In this document: in pieces, positions 26,693-35,905 of the stretch | How positions within the stretch are numbered: position 1 is the stretch's first letter | How the letters are laid out: each line of letters starts with the position of its first letter | Origin: Rhizobium sp. 16-449-1b | Lineage (GTDB): Bacteria; Pseudomonadota; Alphaproteobacteria; Rhizobiales; Rhizobiaceae | DNA length: 64,000 nucleotides | Assembly: GCF_017741935.1 (NCBI RefSeq) | Contig: NZ_JAGHMH010000028.1 | Location: 310,001 to 374,000 of the forward strand | Direction: 5' to 3' | Made by a program: the position numbers and the translations under genes | Notes under the pieces: model-generated | Seen by the model: only the letters and a program-made list of their open reading frames with translations | Told to the model about the DNA's origin: nothing | The model's database searches: none

Positions 26693-27470
26693 ATCCACCG
26701 CCACCGAACTCAGAGCCGATTACCAGCCGGCCACCGTCGATCTCACTGAGATGACCGATGCGCGCGTCGCACTCGGGCGCTTCGGATCCGGCGCGCCGAC
26801 CAAGGCGCAACTGGCCTTCCTGCTTGATCATGCCCGGGCTCGCGAAGCGGTGTGGTCGACGGTCGACGAGAACAGGCTGGAGAGCGATCTGAACGCGCTC
26901 GGGCTGGATGTCTTGTTGGTGGAGAGCATGGCTGAAGATCGTGGCAGCTACCTGCGCAGACCGGATCTTGGCCGCAAACTGTCGCACGCTTCGGTAGAGC
27001 GGCTGCATGCTCTGCCGTCTGAGGCCAAAGGGTGTGACGTCGTCATCACCATTGCCGACGGCCTCTCGTCGAGCGCGGTCGATATCAATGCGGTTGCTCT
27101 CGTGCGCGAACTCTCGGGCCTGTTGCGCTTAGCCGGCTTGTCGATCGGCCCGGTTGCCGTCGCGCGGCAGGCGCGGGTGGCGCTTGCCGATGAGGTCGGC
27201 GAAATTCTCAGGGCGCGGATGACAATCGTGCTGATCGGCGAGAGGCCCGGTCTCTCCGCGGCCGACAGTCTCGGCGCCTACATCACCTACGCGCCATCGG
27301 TCGGTACGCCGGATTCCCGGCGTAACTGCGTCTCAAACATGCGCGAGGGCGGCCTGTCGATGGAGCAGGCGGCGAAGACCATCGCCGGCCTCATCGCCGA
27401 CATGACGAAGACAGGTGTCAGCGGCGTCGGCCTGAAGGAAGCGCTGGTCAGGTTGCCCAGCGCTTCGTAA
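26685..27470 (+). CDS. eutC: Ethanolamine ammonia-lyase, small subunit
   Basis: EutC binds adenosylcobalamin with EutB. The 261-residue product has TDARVALGRFGSGAPTKA, the LLVES..EDRGSYLRRPDLGRKLS region, VITIADGLSSSAVDINA and ERPGLSAADSLGAYITYAP, all typical. It begins at TTG 26685, overlapping eutB by 8 bp, so translation is coupled. It is convergent with the GMC gene, with a 6-bp gap. Confidence 0.95.
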   Translation: MSKSTATELRADYQPATVDLTEMTDARVALGRFGSGAPTKAQLAFLLDHARAREAVWSTVDENRLESDLNALGLDVLLVESMAEDRGSYLRRPDLGRKLSHASVERLHALPSEAKGCDVVITIADGLSSSAVDINAVALVRELSGLLRLAGLSIGPVAVARQARVALADEVGEILRARMTIVLIGERPGLSAADSLGAYITYAPSVGTPDSRRNCVSNMREGGLSMEQAAKTIAGLIADMTKTGVSGVGLKEALVRLPSAS

Positions 27471-27476
27471 TCGGCC

Positions 27477-29132
27477 TCAGCAGATCCCTGCCCGTGCGCG
27501 CGGCCGCGTGTCGTTGCGCTCGTGCTCGAAGATGGCGCCGGGAAGCGGCAGCTTGCCGCGAATGATGTCCGAGCCCTTTTCACCCACCATTATGGTCGGT
27601 GCGTTGGTGTTGCAGGAGGGAACACGCGGCATGACGGAGCAATCGCAGACGCGCAGCCCTTCCAGTCCGTGCACCTTGAGATCGAGCCCGACCACCGCGT
27701 CGGCGCCCGTGCCCATCTTGCAGGTGCCGACGGGATGGTGGTCGGTCTTGGCGTTGGCGCAGCCATAATCGAAGAGCTCGTCGTCGGTCATCACCTTGGG
27801 CCCGGGAAGCCGCTCGGCCAGCACGAAGGGCTTCAGCGCCGCCTGCTGCATGATTTCGCGCGCGATCTTCAGGCCTTCCAGCGACATCGTCCGGTCATGC
27901 GGGTCGGACCAATAGTTCGGATCGATCAGCGGTGCCGCCGCCGGATCGGATGATTTGAGCCTGACGGTGCCGCGCGAGTGTGGGTGGAGATAGGCGGAAT
28001 TCAGTGTCACGCCGGCGTTCCTCAGCCGCTCCACGCCCGCCTCGATGCCGGAACCGAGGCCGAGGTGGAACTGGATATCGGGGGAACGCGCATTCGGGTC
28101 CGCGTACCAGAAGCCGCCCGTCTCGAAGAGCGAGGAGGCAACCGGACCCGTGCGGAAGAGAATGTATTCCAGCCCCGCCCAGACGGTCCGGTGCAATTTG
28201 GCGACGCCGTCATAGGTGTGGTCGCCGGTGCATTCGCAAATGACGAAAAGGTCGAGGTGGTCCTGCAGGTTGCCGCCGACGCCTGGGAGATCGTGGTGAA
28301 CCTTGACGCCGACCGATGTCAGATGGTCGGCCGGGCCGATGCCGGATTGCAGCAGGAGCTTCGGCGAGCCGATCGCGCCTGATGACACCAGCACTTCGCG
28401 CTCGGCGCGGATCACCTCGGAGCCCTTGTCCGTCACGACTTCGACGCCGACGGCCCGCGTTCCCTCGATCACGATCCTGCTCACCCGGGCGCCGGTGCGG
28501 ATCGTCAGGTTCTTTCGGCCCTTGATGGGCGAGAGATAGGCAAGCGATGCGGATGAGCGGCGGCGGTTGCGCTGGGTCAGCTGGTAGAAGCCGACGCCCG
28601 CCTGCTGCTTGCCGTTGAAGTCGTGATTGTAGGGAATGCCGAGCTCCTGGCCAGCGCGGATATAGGCGTCGCAGATCGGTAGCGCGGAGACTGGCATCGA
28701 GACACCGAGCGGTCCGCCATAGGCGTGGTAATCGTCGGCGAAGCGCTGGTTGTCCTCGGCGCGTTTGAAATAGGGCAGGATCGAGCGGTAGTCCCAGCCC
28801 TCGCAGCCATCCTCGCTGGCCCAGAGATCGTAGTCCGCTGAGTTGCCCCTTGTGTAGAGCTGAGCATTGATTGACGAGCCGCCGCCGATCACCTTTGCCT
28901 GCGTGTAGCGCAGCACCCGGCCTTTCATATGTTTCTGCGGAACGGTTTCCCATCCCCAGCTGGCCACACCCTTGGTCATCTTGGCAAAGCCGGCCGGCAT
29001 GTGGAACAGCGGATTCCAGTCGCCGCCGCCGGCTTCCAGAAGCAGCACACTGACATCTGGATCTTCGCTCAGCCTGCTGGCGAGCACGCAGCCGGCGGGA
29101 CCCGCGCCCGTTATGATATAGTCAAAGCCCAT
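27477..29132 (-). CDS. GMC-family FAD oxidoreductase (choline dehydrogenase-like)
   Basis: This 551-residue flavoprotein starts MGFDYIITGAGPAGCVLASRLSEDP with the FAD-binding GxGxxG. It carries GGGSSINAQLYTRGNSADYD, SSGAIGSPKLLLQSGIGP (GMC signature 2), TDHHPVGTCKMG (active-site His) and NTNAPTIMVGEKGSDII. It probably oxidises a primary or secondary alcohol. A longer frame to 29222 adds 30 residues without similarity. It is the last gene of the long operon, 13 bp after the SDR stop. Confidence 0.92.
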   Translation of the reverse strand: MGFDYIITGAGPAGCVLASRLSEDPDVSVLLLEAGGGDWNPLFHMPAGFAKMTKGVASWGWETVPQKHMKGRVLRYTQAKVIGGGSSINAQLYTRGNSADYDLWASEDGCEGWDYRSILPYFKRAEDNQRFADDYHAYGGPLGVSMPVSALPICDAYIRAGQELGIPYNHDFNGKQQAGVGFYQLTQRNRRRSSASLAYLSPIKGRKNLTIRTGARVSRIVIEGTRAVGVEVVTDKGSEVIRAEREVLVSSGAIGSPKLLLQSGIGPADHLTSVGVKVHHDLPGVGGNLQDHLDLFVICECTGDHTYDGVAKLHRTVWAGLEYILFRTGPVASSLFETGGFWYADPNARSPDIQFHLGLGSGIEAGVERLRNAGVTLNSAYLHPHSRGTVRLKSSDPAAAPLIDPNYWSDPHDRTMSLEGLKIAREIMQQAALKPFVLAERLPGPKVMTDDELFDYGCANAKTDHHPVGTCKMGTGADAVVGLDLKVHGLEGLRVCDCSVMPRVPSCNTNAPTIMVGEKGSDIIRGKLPLPGAIFEHERNDTRPRARAGIC

Positions 29133-29145
29133 TGGTTCTATCCTG

Positions 29146-29925
29146 TCACAAGCGGGGAATGGAAAGGCCGCCATCGGCATCGATGACGGTGCCGGTCGCA
29201 AAGGCGAAGGCGCCGGAGGCAAGGGCCGAGCAAATCCGACCGATGTCTTCGGCCTCGCCCCAGCGCTTCATCGGCACGAGCCCGCCTTCGATCAGCGCGT
29301 CGTATTTCGAGGTCACGCCTGCCGTCATATCTGTGCGGATGATGCCCGGCCGGAGTTCGAAGACGGAAATACCGGATTCCGCCAGACGCAGCGCCAGACC
29401 TTGCGAGAAGGCGGCAAGCCCCGCCTTGCTGATGCAATAGTCCAGGCGCTCCGGCGAACTCGCCTCGGCCGATACCGAGGTGATGTTGATGATCGAACGC
29501 GGGTGCGGCTTGTCGCCGGATACAAGCATCGCTTTCACCACCGCCTGGGTGAAGAACACCGTGCCGCGCAGGTTCGTGGCCATGATCGTGTCGAAATTAT
29601 CAGGCGTCAGCCCGAGGAAATCGCCTCTGACCAAGGCAGCCATGCCGGCATTGTTGACCAGGCAATCGATGCGGCCGAAGGCCTGCAGGATCGCGTGAAC
29701 CGTTTCCTCGTGTTTTTCGACGGCCGAAATATCGGCCTGCAGATAGATCGCATCGCCACCGTGCTGCGTCAGCTGCGCGACGGTCTCGTCCGCGGTCTCC
29801 GCCGCGCCGACGCCTGTTATCACGACATTGAAGCCTGATTTGGCCAGCGCGCCGGCGATACCCAGCCCGATGCCGCGACGGCCGCCGGTGATCACGGCGA
29901 CGGGCTTGTCCGAATGCGTCGTCAT
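29146..29925 (-). CDS. Short-chain dehydrogenase/reductase (3-ketoacyl-ACP reductase-like)
   Basis: This is a classical SDR of 259 residues: VITGGRRGIGLGIAGAL (cofactor loop), CLVNNAGMA, ITSVSAEASSPERLDYCISKAGLAAF (catalytic Ser, Tyr, Lys) and a terminal GTVIDADGGLSI. It overlaps the upstream GMC gene by 4 bp (start 29925). It likely interconverts an alcohol and a ketone with NAD(P) in the same catabolic route. Confidence 0.92.
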   Translation of the reverse strand: MTTHSDKPVAVITGGRRGIGLGIAGALAKSGFNVVITGVGAAETADETVAQLTQHGGDAIYLQADISAVEKHEETVHAILQAFGRIDCLVNNAGMAALVRGDFLGLTPDNFDTIMATNLRGTVFFTQAVVKAMLVSGDKPHPRSIINITSVSAEASSPERLDYCISKAGLAAFSQGLALRLAESGISVFELRPGIIRTDMTAGVTSKYDALIEGGLVPMKRWGEAEDIGRICSALASGAFAFATGTVIDADGGLSIPRL

Positions 29926-31427
29926 GCTCTCAAATCCTTTGATGCAATGTGGTCGGCGACGCGCAGCGCCTGGCTCGCCACCGTCAAGGCCGGATTGACG
30001 GCCGCCGAGGTCGGCAGGAAGCTTGCATCGACGACGAAGAGGTTCTGGTGATCGAAGGCCCGGCAATAGATGTCGAGGGGAGCCGACGCCGGGTCACGGC
30101 CGATCCTGATGGTCCCGCACTGGTGCGACGGCGTGCGCTTGTCGAATGGCCGGCTAAGCACCAGCGGAAAACCGATCGACTTCAGGATGTCCTTGAGCTT
30201 GGAGACCAGCGAGAGATGCGCATCCCAGTTGGTGCGATGCCATTTCAAGACGATGCGGTCGCCATTGACCATCACCCGGCTTTCCGGATTGGGAACGTCT
30301 TCGCTCATGGCGTAGAAATCGATCGCATGGCCGGTGATCCGATTGAGCAGCCATTCCGGGACATTCGGCAGCGATCCTTTAAGGACCTTGCCGGAGATGC
30401 GGCCAAGAAGCTGGACGTTGCCAAGCGGCGGTCCGCCATTGCCGTCGGACAGATAGAAGTCGTTGAAGGCGAAGGTCTTCTGGTAGATCGAGGTGTTTCG
30501 ATATCGCGGCGAGACACCGATCACGGCCGACGAGTTGTGGTTCATGAAGTTGCGCCCGACCTGACCTGACGAATTGGCGAGGCCATCGGGAAACCGGTCA
30601 TTTGCAGAGCGCAATAACAGCACCGCTGATTGCACCGCGCCTGCACTCAGGATCACGAGCTTTGGATGAAGCGTGCGGGTTTCGCCGCCTTTGCGGTAGG
30701 TGACGCCAGAGATGCGGCCGTCCGCATCCGCTTCCAGCTTGATGACGGGAGAGTTGGTCTGAAGACGGACATTGTCGTGTTGCAGCGCCTGCGCCAGCGC
30801 CGCCGTTTCCGCGTCCATCTTGCCGTCGTCGGAGTTCGGATGCGCATCCCAGGGGGTTGGCGCCTTCGCCAGCCATTTGTCGATATCGACACCCAAGGGG
30901 AGCGAGAAGGGGTGCAGCCCCTTCGCCTTCAGCCGTGCCCTGACATCGGCGATGGCGGGTTCTTCGCGCACCGGCGGATAATCATAAGCTGTCGAATGCG
31001 CCGGCTCCGTCGGGTCATCGCCGAGCGCGCCGCGCACCCGGTACAGTTTCTCGGCGCGACCATACCACGGCTCCAGTTCCTCATAGGGAAACGGCCATGC
31101 GGGCGACACGCCTTCGCGGTGATGGATCTCTTCGAAATCCTCGCGGCGGTAGCGTGAGAGCACCGCGCCGAAGAATTTCGAATTGCCGCCGACATTGTAG
31201 TAGTTGCCGGGATTGAAGCCAGTGCCGTCGGCCTCGTACCAGGTTTCCTTCGGGCGGAAATGGCCGCGCTGGAAGATCGCCCGCTGGTCGCGGTTGACGG
31301 GGTGGTCGGCGATCCGTTCGCCGGCTTCGAGGATGAGGATCTCGGCGCCGGTGGGCGCCAACCCGGCAGCGACGGTCGCGCCACCGATGCCCGAGCCGAT
31401 GATGACGATATCAGGTGTTCTGTTCAT
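29922..31427 (-). CDS. GMC-family oxidoreductase
   Basis: This 501-residue FAD enzyme begins PDIVIIGSGIGGATVAAGLAPTGAEILILEAGE. It has the NVGGNSKFFGAVLSRYR active-site loop, ILSAGAVQSAVLLLRSAND, SHQCGTIRIGRDP (His) and VVDASFLPTSAAVNPALTVASQALRVADHI. It is distinct from the GMC protein encoded at 27477-29132 and closer to the dehydrogenases acting on sugars or sugar acids. It has no Tat signal. It starts 20 bp after the ATPase stop, and the substrate is unknown. Confidence 0.88.
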   Translation of the reverse strand: MNRTPDIVIIGSGIGGATVAAGLAPTGAEILILEAGERIADHPVNRDQRAIFQRGHFRPKETWYEADGTGFNPGNYYNVGGNSKFFGAVLSRYRREDFEEIHHREGVSPAWPFPYEELEPWYGRAEKLYRVRGALGDDPTEPAHSTAYDYPPVREEPAIADVRARLKAKGLHPFSLPLGVDIDKWLAKAPTPWDAHPNSDDGKMDAETAALAQALQHDNVRLQTNSPVIKLEADADGRISGVTYRKGGETRTLHPKLVILSAGAVQSAVLLLRSANDRFPDGLANSSGQVGRNFMNHNSSAVIGVSPRYRNTSIYQKTFAFNDFYLSDGNGGPPLGNVQLLGRISGKVLKGSLPNVPEWLLNRITGHAIDFYAMSEDVPNPESRVMVNGDRIVLKWHRTNWDAHLSLVSKLKDILKSIGFPLVLSRPFDKRTPSHQCGTIRIGRDPASAPLDIYCRAFDHQNLFVVDASFLPTSAAVNPALTVASQALRVADHIASKDLRA

Positions 31428-31447
31428 ATTGCTGTCCCGCCGTCAGA

Positions 31448-32563
31448 TCACGCGATCCGCGCCTGGCTCTGCGGGTCGAAGAAGACCACCTTGTCGAGGT
31501 TGAATGCCAGCCGCGCGTTCTGGCCGGGCTGAATGCGTGCATCGGCGCGCAGTCGCGCAACGACCTCCTTACCGCCCAGTTTCGTCACCGCGAAGGTGTC
31601 GGATCCAGCCGGCTCGACGACGTCGATGAGGCAATCGCCCTCGGCAAGCGTTCGCGCGTTGCGGTCGGCGCCATCGGGGTCGGTCAGCGCTTCCGGCCGG
31701 ATGCCGAAGACGATCTGCCGGCCGGCATGCGCCTGCAGCGCCTCGCGGCCCGGCGCGATCGGCAGGCGGATCGGCTCGCCGCTGGGGCGGGCGAGCGACA
31801 CGGAGAGGCCCGTCGCGCCCTGTTCGATTGTGCCAGAGAGGAGGTTCATGGCCGGAGAGCCCATGAAGTCGGCGACGAACATGTTGGCGGGGTTGTTGTA
31901 GATTTCGGCCGGCGTGCCGAACTGCTGCACCTCGCCGTCCTTCATCACGGCGATCTTGGTGGCCAGCGTCATCGCCTCGATCTGGTCGTGGGTGACATAG
32001 ACGATCGTCTTGCCGGTCGCCTGGTGCAGGCGCTTGATCTCGATGCGCATGTCGACGCGCAGTTTGGCGTCGAGGTTGGAGAGCGGTTCGTCGAACAGGA
32101 AGAGCTTGGGATCGCGCACCAGCGCACGGCCCATGGCGACGCGCTGCCGCTGGCCGCCCGAAAGCTGGCTCGGCTTGCGGTCCAGCAGATGGCCGATCTG
32201 CAGCACCTTGGCGACCTTGTCGATCGCCGCCTTGCGCTCGTCGGCCGGCACGCCGCGCATCTCCATGCCGAAGGAGATGTTTCCCGCGACCGTCATGTTG
32301 GGATAAAGCGCGTAGCTCTGGAACACCATGGCGATATCGCGCTTGGACGGATGCAGATCCGAGATGCTGCGGCCATCGACGCTGATGTCGCCTTCTGTGA
32401 TGGCTTCCAGCCCTGCGATGGTATTGAGCAGCGTGGACTTGCCGCAGCCGGACGGACCGACCAGCACCAGGAAGCCGCCCTTTTCCAGCTCAAGATCGAT
32501 GCCCTTGAGGATTTCCAGCGCGCCGAAACGCTTTCTGAGGCCTGAGATTTCGAGAAAAGCCAT
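31448..32563 (-). CDS. Sugar ABC transporter ATPase (UgpC/MsmK family)
   Basis: This 371-residue ATPase has Walker A LVGPSGCGKSTLLN, the signature LSGGQRQRVAMGRALVRDP, Walker B LFLFDEPLSNLDAKLR and VYVTHDQIEAMTLA. The C-terminal TOBE/OB regulatory domain includes FVADFMGSPAMNLL and GIRPEAL. It drives the carbohydrate permeases encoded at 32568-34462. Confidence 0.94.
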   Translation of the reverse strand: MAFLEISGLRKRFGALEILKGIDLELEKGGFLVLVGPSGCGKSTLLNTIAGLEAITEGDISVDGRSISDLHPSKRDIAMVFQSYALYPNMTVAGNISFGMEMRGVPADERKAAIDKVAKVLQIGHLLDRKPSQLSGGQRQRVAMGRALVRDPKLFLFDEPLSNLDAKLRVDMRIEIKRLHQATGKTIVYVTHDQIEAMTLATKIAVMKDGEVQQFGTPAEIYNNPANMFVADFMGSPAMNLLSGTIEQGATGLSVSLARPSGEPIRLPIAPGREALQAHAGRQIVFGIRPEALTDPDGADRNARTLAEGDCLIDVVEPAGSDTFAVTKLGGKEVVARLRADARIQPGQNARLAFNLDKVVFFDPQSQARIA

Positions 32564-32567
32564 GGGA

Positions 32568-33503
32568 TTATCCTTTGACCGCGCCCGCCATCAGACCGCG
32601 AACGAAGTAGCGGCCGGCGAGGATGTAAACGAGAAGCGTGGGCATGGCGGCGATCATCGCGGCGGCCATGTTGACATTGTATTCGACCACACCGGTCGAG
32701 GTGTTGACGACGTTGTTCAGTGCCACGGTCATCGGCATGGACTCACCGGTCCCCGCATAGGCGGATGCGAACAGGAAGTCGTTCCAGATGTTGGTGAACT
32801 GGTAGATCACGGTCACGACGATGATCGGCAGCGAGTTGGGCAGCATGATGCGGCGGAAGATCTGGAAGAAGCTTGCGCCATCCACCTGCGCTGCGCGCAC
32901 CAGTTCTGTCGGAAACGCCTCGTAGTAGTTGCGGAAGAACAGCGTCGTGAAGCCGAGACCGTAGACGACGTGGACGATGACGAGGTTGACCGTCGGATTG
33001 CCGAAGCCGAGCGACATGCCGATATCGTTGGTAAGCATGTTGCCGAAACGGCCGAGGCTGCCGAGAATGGTCGCCATCGGCAGCAGCACCGACTGGAAAG
33101 GAATGAAGCAGGCAAAGAGCATCAGCCCGAAGACCAGCGTATGGCCGGGGAAGCGCCACTTGGTGAGCACGTAGCCGTTCAGCGCGCCGAGGATGGTCGA
33201 GATCGCGACGGCGGGCACCACCATCTTGATCGAGTTCCAGAAGTAGCCCTTGATGCCGGCGCAGGTGAGGCCGACGCAGGTCTCGCCCCAGGCCTTGAAC
33301 CAGGGCTCCAGCGTCGGCGCCGCCGGTAGCGACAGCATGTTGCCGTTCTGGATCTCGTCCATCGTCTTGAACGAGGTGACGAGCATGACGAAGAGCGGCA
33401 TCAGGTAGATGATCGCGAAGATCGCCAGTATGCCGTAGATGAAGATGCGGTTGAACATCCGCATGCGTGCCATGCTGGAGGCATCCGATGTGACCGTGCT
33501 CAT
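32568..33503 (-). CDS. Sugar ABC permease (MalG-like)
   Basis: This 311-residue permease has six predicted helices and the EAA loop NYYEAFPTELVRAAQVDGASFFQIFRRIMLP, the MalG-family signature. A periplasmic loop of about 50 residues follows helix 1 and includes GETCVGLTCAGIKG with two Cys. It overlaps the upstream permease gene by 4 bp and lies 4 bp before the ATPase gene. Confidence 0.93.
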   Translation of the reverse strand: MSTVTSDASSMARMRMFNRIFIYGILAIFAIIYLMPLFVMLVTSFKTMDEIQNGNMLSLPAAPTLEPWFKAWGETCVGLTCAGIKGYFWNSIKMVVPAVAISTILGALNGYVLTKWRFPGHTLVFGLMLFACFIPFQSVLLPMATILGSLGRFGNMLTNDIGMSLGFGNPTVNLVIVHVVYGLGFTTLFFRNYYEAFPTELVRAAQVDGASFFQIFRRIMLPNSLPIIVVTVIYQFTNIWNDFLFASAYAGTGESMPMTVALNNVVNTSTGVVEYNVNMAAAMIAAMPTLLVYILAGRYFVRGLMAGAVKG

Positions 33504-34462
33504 CGTGATTTCTCCCGCAGTTCCGAATAGAGATAGGGAATGATGATGGCCGAGATGGTCATCAGCATGATCACGGCGCTAGCCGAGCCGACGGCCATCT
33601 CGTTGCGCTTGAAGGTGTATTCGTACATGAAGTTGGACGGCAGCCAGGCAGAGCCGCCGGGCCCGCCGGAGGTCAGCGCGACCACAAGGTCGTAGGACTT
33701 GATCGCCATGTGCGCGAGCACGATGAAGGCGGAGAGGAAGACGGGTCTCAGAAGCGGAATGATGATGCGGCGGTAGAGCTGCACCGTCGAGGCGCCGTCG
33801 ATCTGCGCCGCCTTCATGATCTCGCTGTCGATGCCGCGAAGGCCCGCCAGGAACATCGCCATAACGAAGCCCGAGGCCTGCCAGACGCCGGCGATGACGA
33901 CGGTGTAGATCACGAAGTCCTTGTTCTTGATCCAGTCGAAGTGAAAGCTCGTCCAGCCGAAATGATGCAGCGTCTGTTCCAGCCCGAGACCCGGATCGAG
34001 GAACCATTTCCAGGCAACGCCTGTCACGATGAAGGAGAGCGCCATCGGATAGAGGAAGATCGGCCGCAGAATGCCTTCGCCGCGGATCTTCTGGTCGAGC
34101 AGGATGGCGAGCAGCAGCCCGAGGCCCAGGCAGATCGCGATATAGAGGAAGCCGAAGATCCCCATATTGGTGATCGACGTGTACCAGGACGATGGCGGAT
34201 CGCTCTCGAAGGTCCAGCGCCAGAGCCGTTGATAGGCGCGAGGCCCGGTCAGCGCATAGGACGGAAAGGTCTTTGAATTGGTAAAGGACAGATAGACCGT
34301 CCAGAGGATGAAACCGTAGACGAAGACCAGCGTGATGGCGAAGCTCGGCGCGAGCACGATTTTCGGCAGCGCGTCCTGCAGCCAGCCGCGCAAGGAAAAC
34401 GACGTTCCGCGCTGCGCTGTGACATCAGGTTTGGTGGTAGCGATAGTGCTCATAACATTCAT
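33500..34462 (-). CDS. Sugar ABC permease (MalF-like)
   Basis: This is a permease of about 320 residues with six helices and the EAA loop LRGIDSEIMKAAQIDGASTVQLYRRIIIPLL. It pairs with the MalG-like protein. The start is either ATG 34462 or ATG 34453; a GGGAGGGGG site sits just upstream of both, slightly too close to the first and slightly far from the second. Confidence 0.92.
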   Translation of the reverse strand: MNVMSTIATTKPDVTAQRGTSFSLRGWLQDALPKIVLAPSFAITLVFVYGFILWTVYLSFTNSKTFPSYALTGPRAYQRLWRWTFESDPPSSWYTSITNMGIFGFLYIAICLGLGLLLAILLDQKIRGEGILRPIFLYPMALSFIVTGVAWKWFLDPGLGLEQTLHHFGWTSFHFDWIKNKDFVIYTVVIAGVWQASGFVMAMFLAGLRGIDSEIMKAAQIDGASTVQLYRRIIIPLLRPVFLSAFIVLAHMAIKSYDLVVALTSGGPGGSAWLPSNFMYEYTFKRNEMAVGSASAVIMLMTISAIIIPYLYSELREKSR

Positions 34463-34538
34463 CCCCCTCCCAAGGGTGACGTTGGCAGTCGACATCTTCC
34501 CCGCCATCTGAGGCGGGGAAGACCATGCTCGGAGCCGA

Positions 34539-35801
34539 TTACTTGGCGTCGTCGATTGCCTTCACGAGCTCTTCGACGGCCTGGTCGGAGGTCTTGATCT
34601 GGCCGTGAACGAACTTCGAGACGACGTCCTTGTAGGCGTTGGCAACGGCCGGAGGCGCGCCATAGCCCTGTGCCAGCGAGCCGAACAGCGTGCCGCCTTC
34701 GTTGGCTGCCTTCAGGTCGGCGATGCCCTTCTTGCCGCAGGCGTCGAAGTCGGTATCCGGCACGTCGGTACGGGCGGGAACTGAGCCCTTGACGACGTTG
34801 AAGGCCGACTGGAAGCTCTTCGACAGCGTTGCCGTCGCAAGCGCCACCTGGGCGGCCTTGCGATCGTCGGGAACGTTAAACATGCCGAACATGTCGGAGT
34901 TGTAGATCACGCTGCCATCGGTGCCCGGGAAGCGGTAGCAAAGGAAGTCGGTGTCAGGGGTCTTCTTGGCGGCGACGAATTCGCCCTTGGCCCAGTCACC
35001 CATGACCTGCACCAGTGCATCACCCTTGATGACCATCGCGGTCGCAAGGTTCCAGTCACGGCCGGAGAAGTTCGGATCGACATACTTGATCAGCGTGGCA
35101 AGGTTGTCGAAGGACTTCTTCATCGTGTCGGACTTCAGCGACTCCTCGTCGAGTTCGTTGAAGGCCTTCTTGTAAAACTCCGGTCCGCCGGTCGAGAGCA
35201 CGACGCTGTCGAACATCGTGGCTTCCTGCCAGTTCTGACCACCAAGGGCGAGCGGCGTGACGCCGGCTGCCTTGGCCTTATCGAGCAGGGCAACGAGGTC
35301 TTCGAAGGTCTTCGGCTGCGTGCCGCCGATCTTGTCCATCACGGCCTTGTTGATCCACAGCCAGTTGACGGAGTGAACGTTGACGGGAGCTGCGACCCAC
35401 TTGCCGTCATAGACGGAGAACTTCTGCAGCGCTGCCGGAACCGACTTGTCCCAGCCTTCCTTCTTCGCGGTTTCGGTGAGATCGCCCATCACACCGGCTT
35501 GCGCGTAGTCGAGAACGGTGTAGCCGAGCATCTGCGAAGCGGTCGGGTAGGTGCCGGCCGCAACCATCGCCTTCAGCGCGGTCATCGCGGCGTCGCCGCC
35601 ACCGCCGGCGACGGGCACGTCTTTCCACGCGTAGCCTTCCTTCGCCAGGTCGCCCTTCAGCACGTTGAGCGCGGCGGCTTCGCCACCCGACGTCCACCAA
35701 TGCAGCATCTGCACTTCCTTGACGTCGGCAGCGCGGGCCAAACCGCCCACAGCACCAACTGCCAATGCGACCACGGCGGTCGCCGTTAGAAATCTGCGCA
35801 T
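34539..35801 (-). CDS. Sugar ABC substrate-binding protein
   Basis: This 420-residue periplasmic protein has a Sec signal (MRRFLTATAVVALAVGAVGGLARA). The mature part starts VKEVQMLHWWTSGGEAAALNVL, typical of cluster-B sugar binders, and has PVNVHSVNWLWINKAVMDKIG and YRFPGTDGSVIYNSDMF. ATG 35801 follows GGGAGG. It is the most likely determinant of which sugar-like compound this cluster imports; 104 bp separate it from the upstream aldehyde dehydrogenase gene, so it may have its own promoter. Confidence 0.93.
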   Translation of the reverse strand: MRRFLTATAVVALAVGAVGGLARAADVKEVQMLHWWTSGGEAAALNVLKGDLAKEGYAWKDVPVAGGGGDAAMTALKAMVAAGTYPTASQMLGYTVLDYAQAGVMGDLTETAKKEGWDKSVPAALQKFSVYDGKWVAAPVNVHSVNWLWINKAVMDKIGGTQPKTFEDLVALLDKAKAAGVTPLALGGQNWQEATMFDSVVLSTGGPEFYKKAFNELDEESLKSDTMKKSFDNLATLIKYVDPNFSGRDWNLATAMVIKGDALVQVMGDWAKGEFVAAKKTPDTDFLCYRFPGTDGSVIYNSDMFGMFNVPDDRKAAQVALATATLSKSFQSAFNVVKGSVPARTDVPDTDFDACGKKGIADLKAANEGGTLFGSLAQGYGAPPAVANAYKDVVSKFVHGQIKTSDQAVEELVKAIDDAK

Positions 35802-35905
35802 TTGAAAACCTCCCGTTTTCAAGTTCGCGAAACGAGACCCATTCTCGTTCCGTATCCCCCGCCCTCCTCGAGCGTGGTTTCTGCAGACCGGCTCCCCGCC
35901 GGCTG

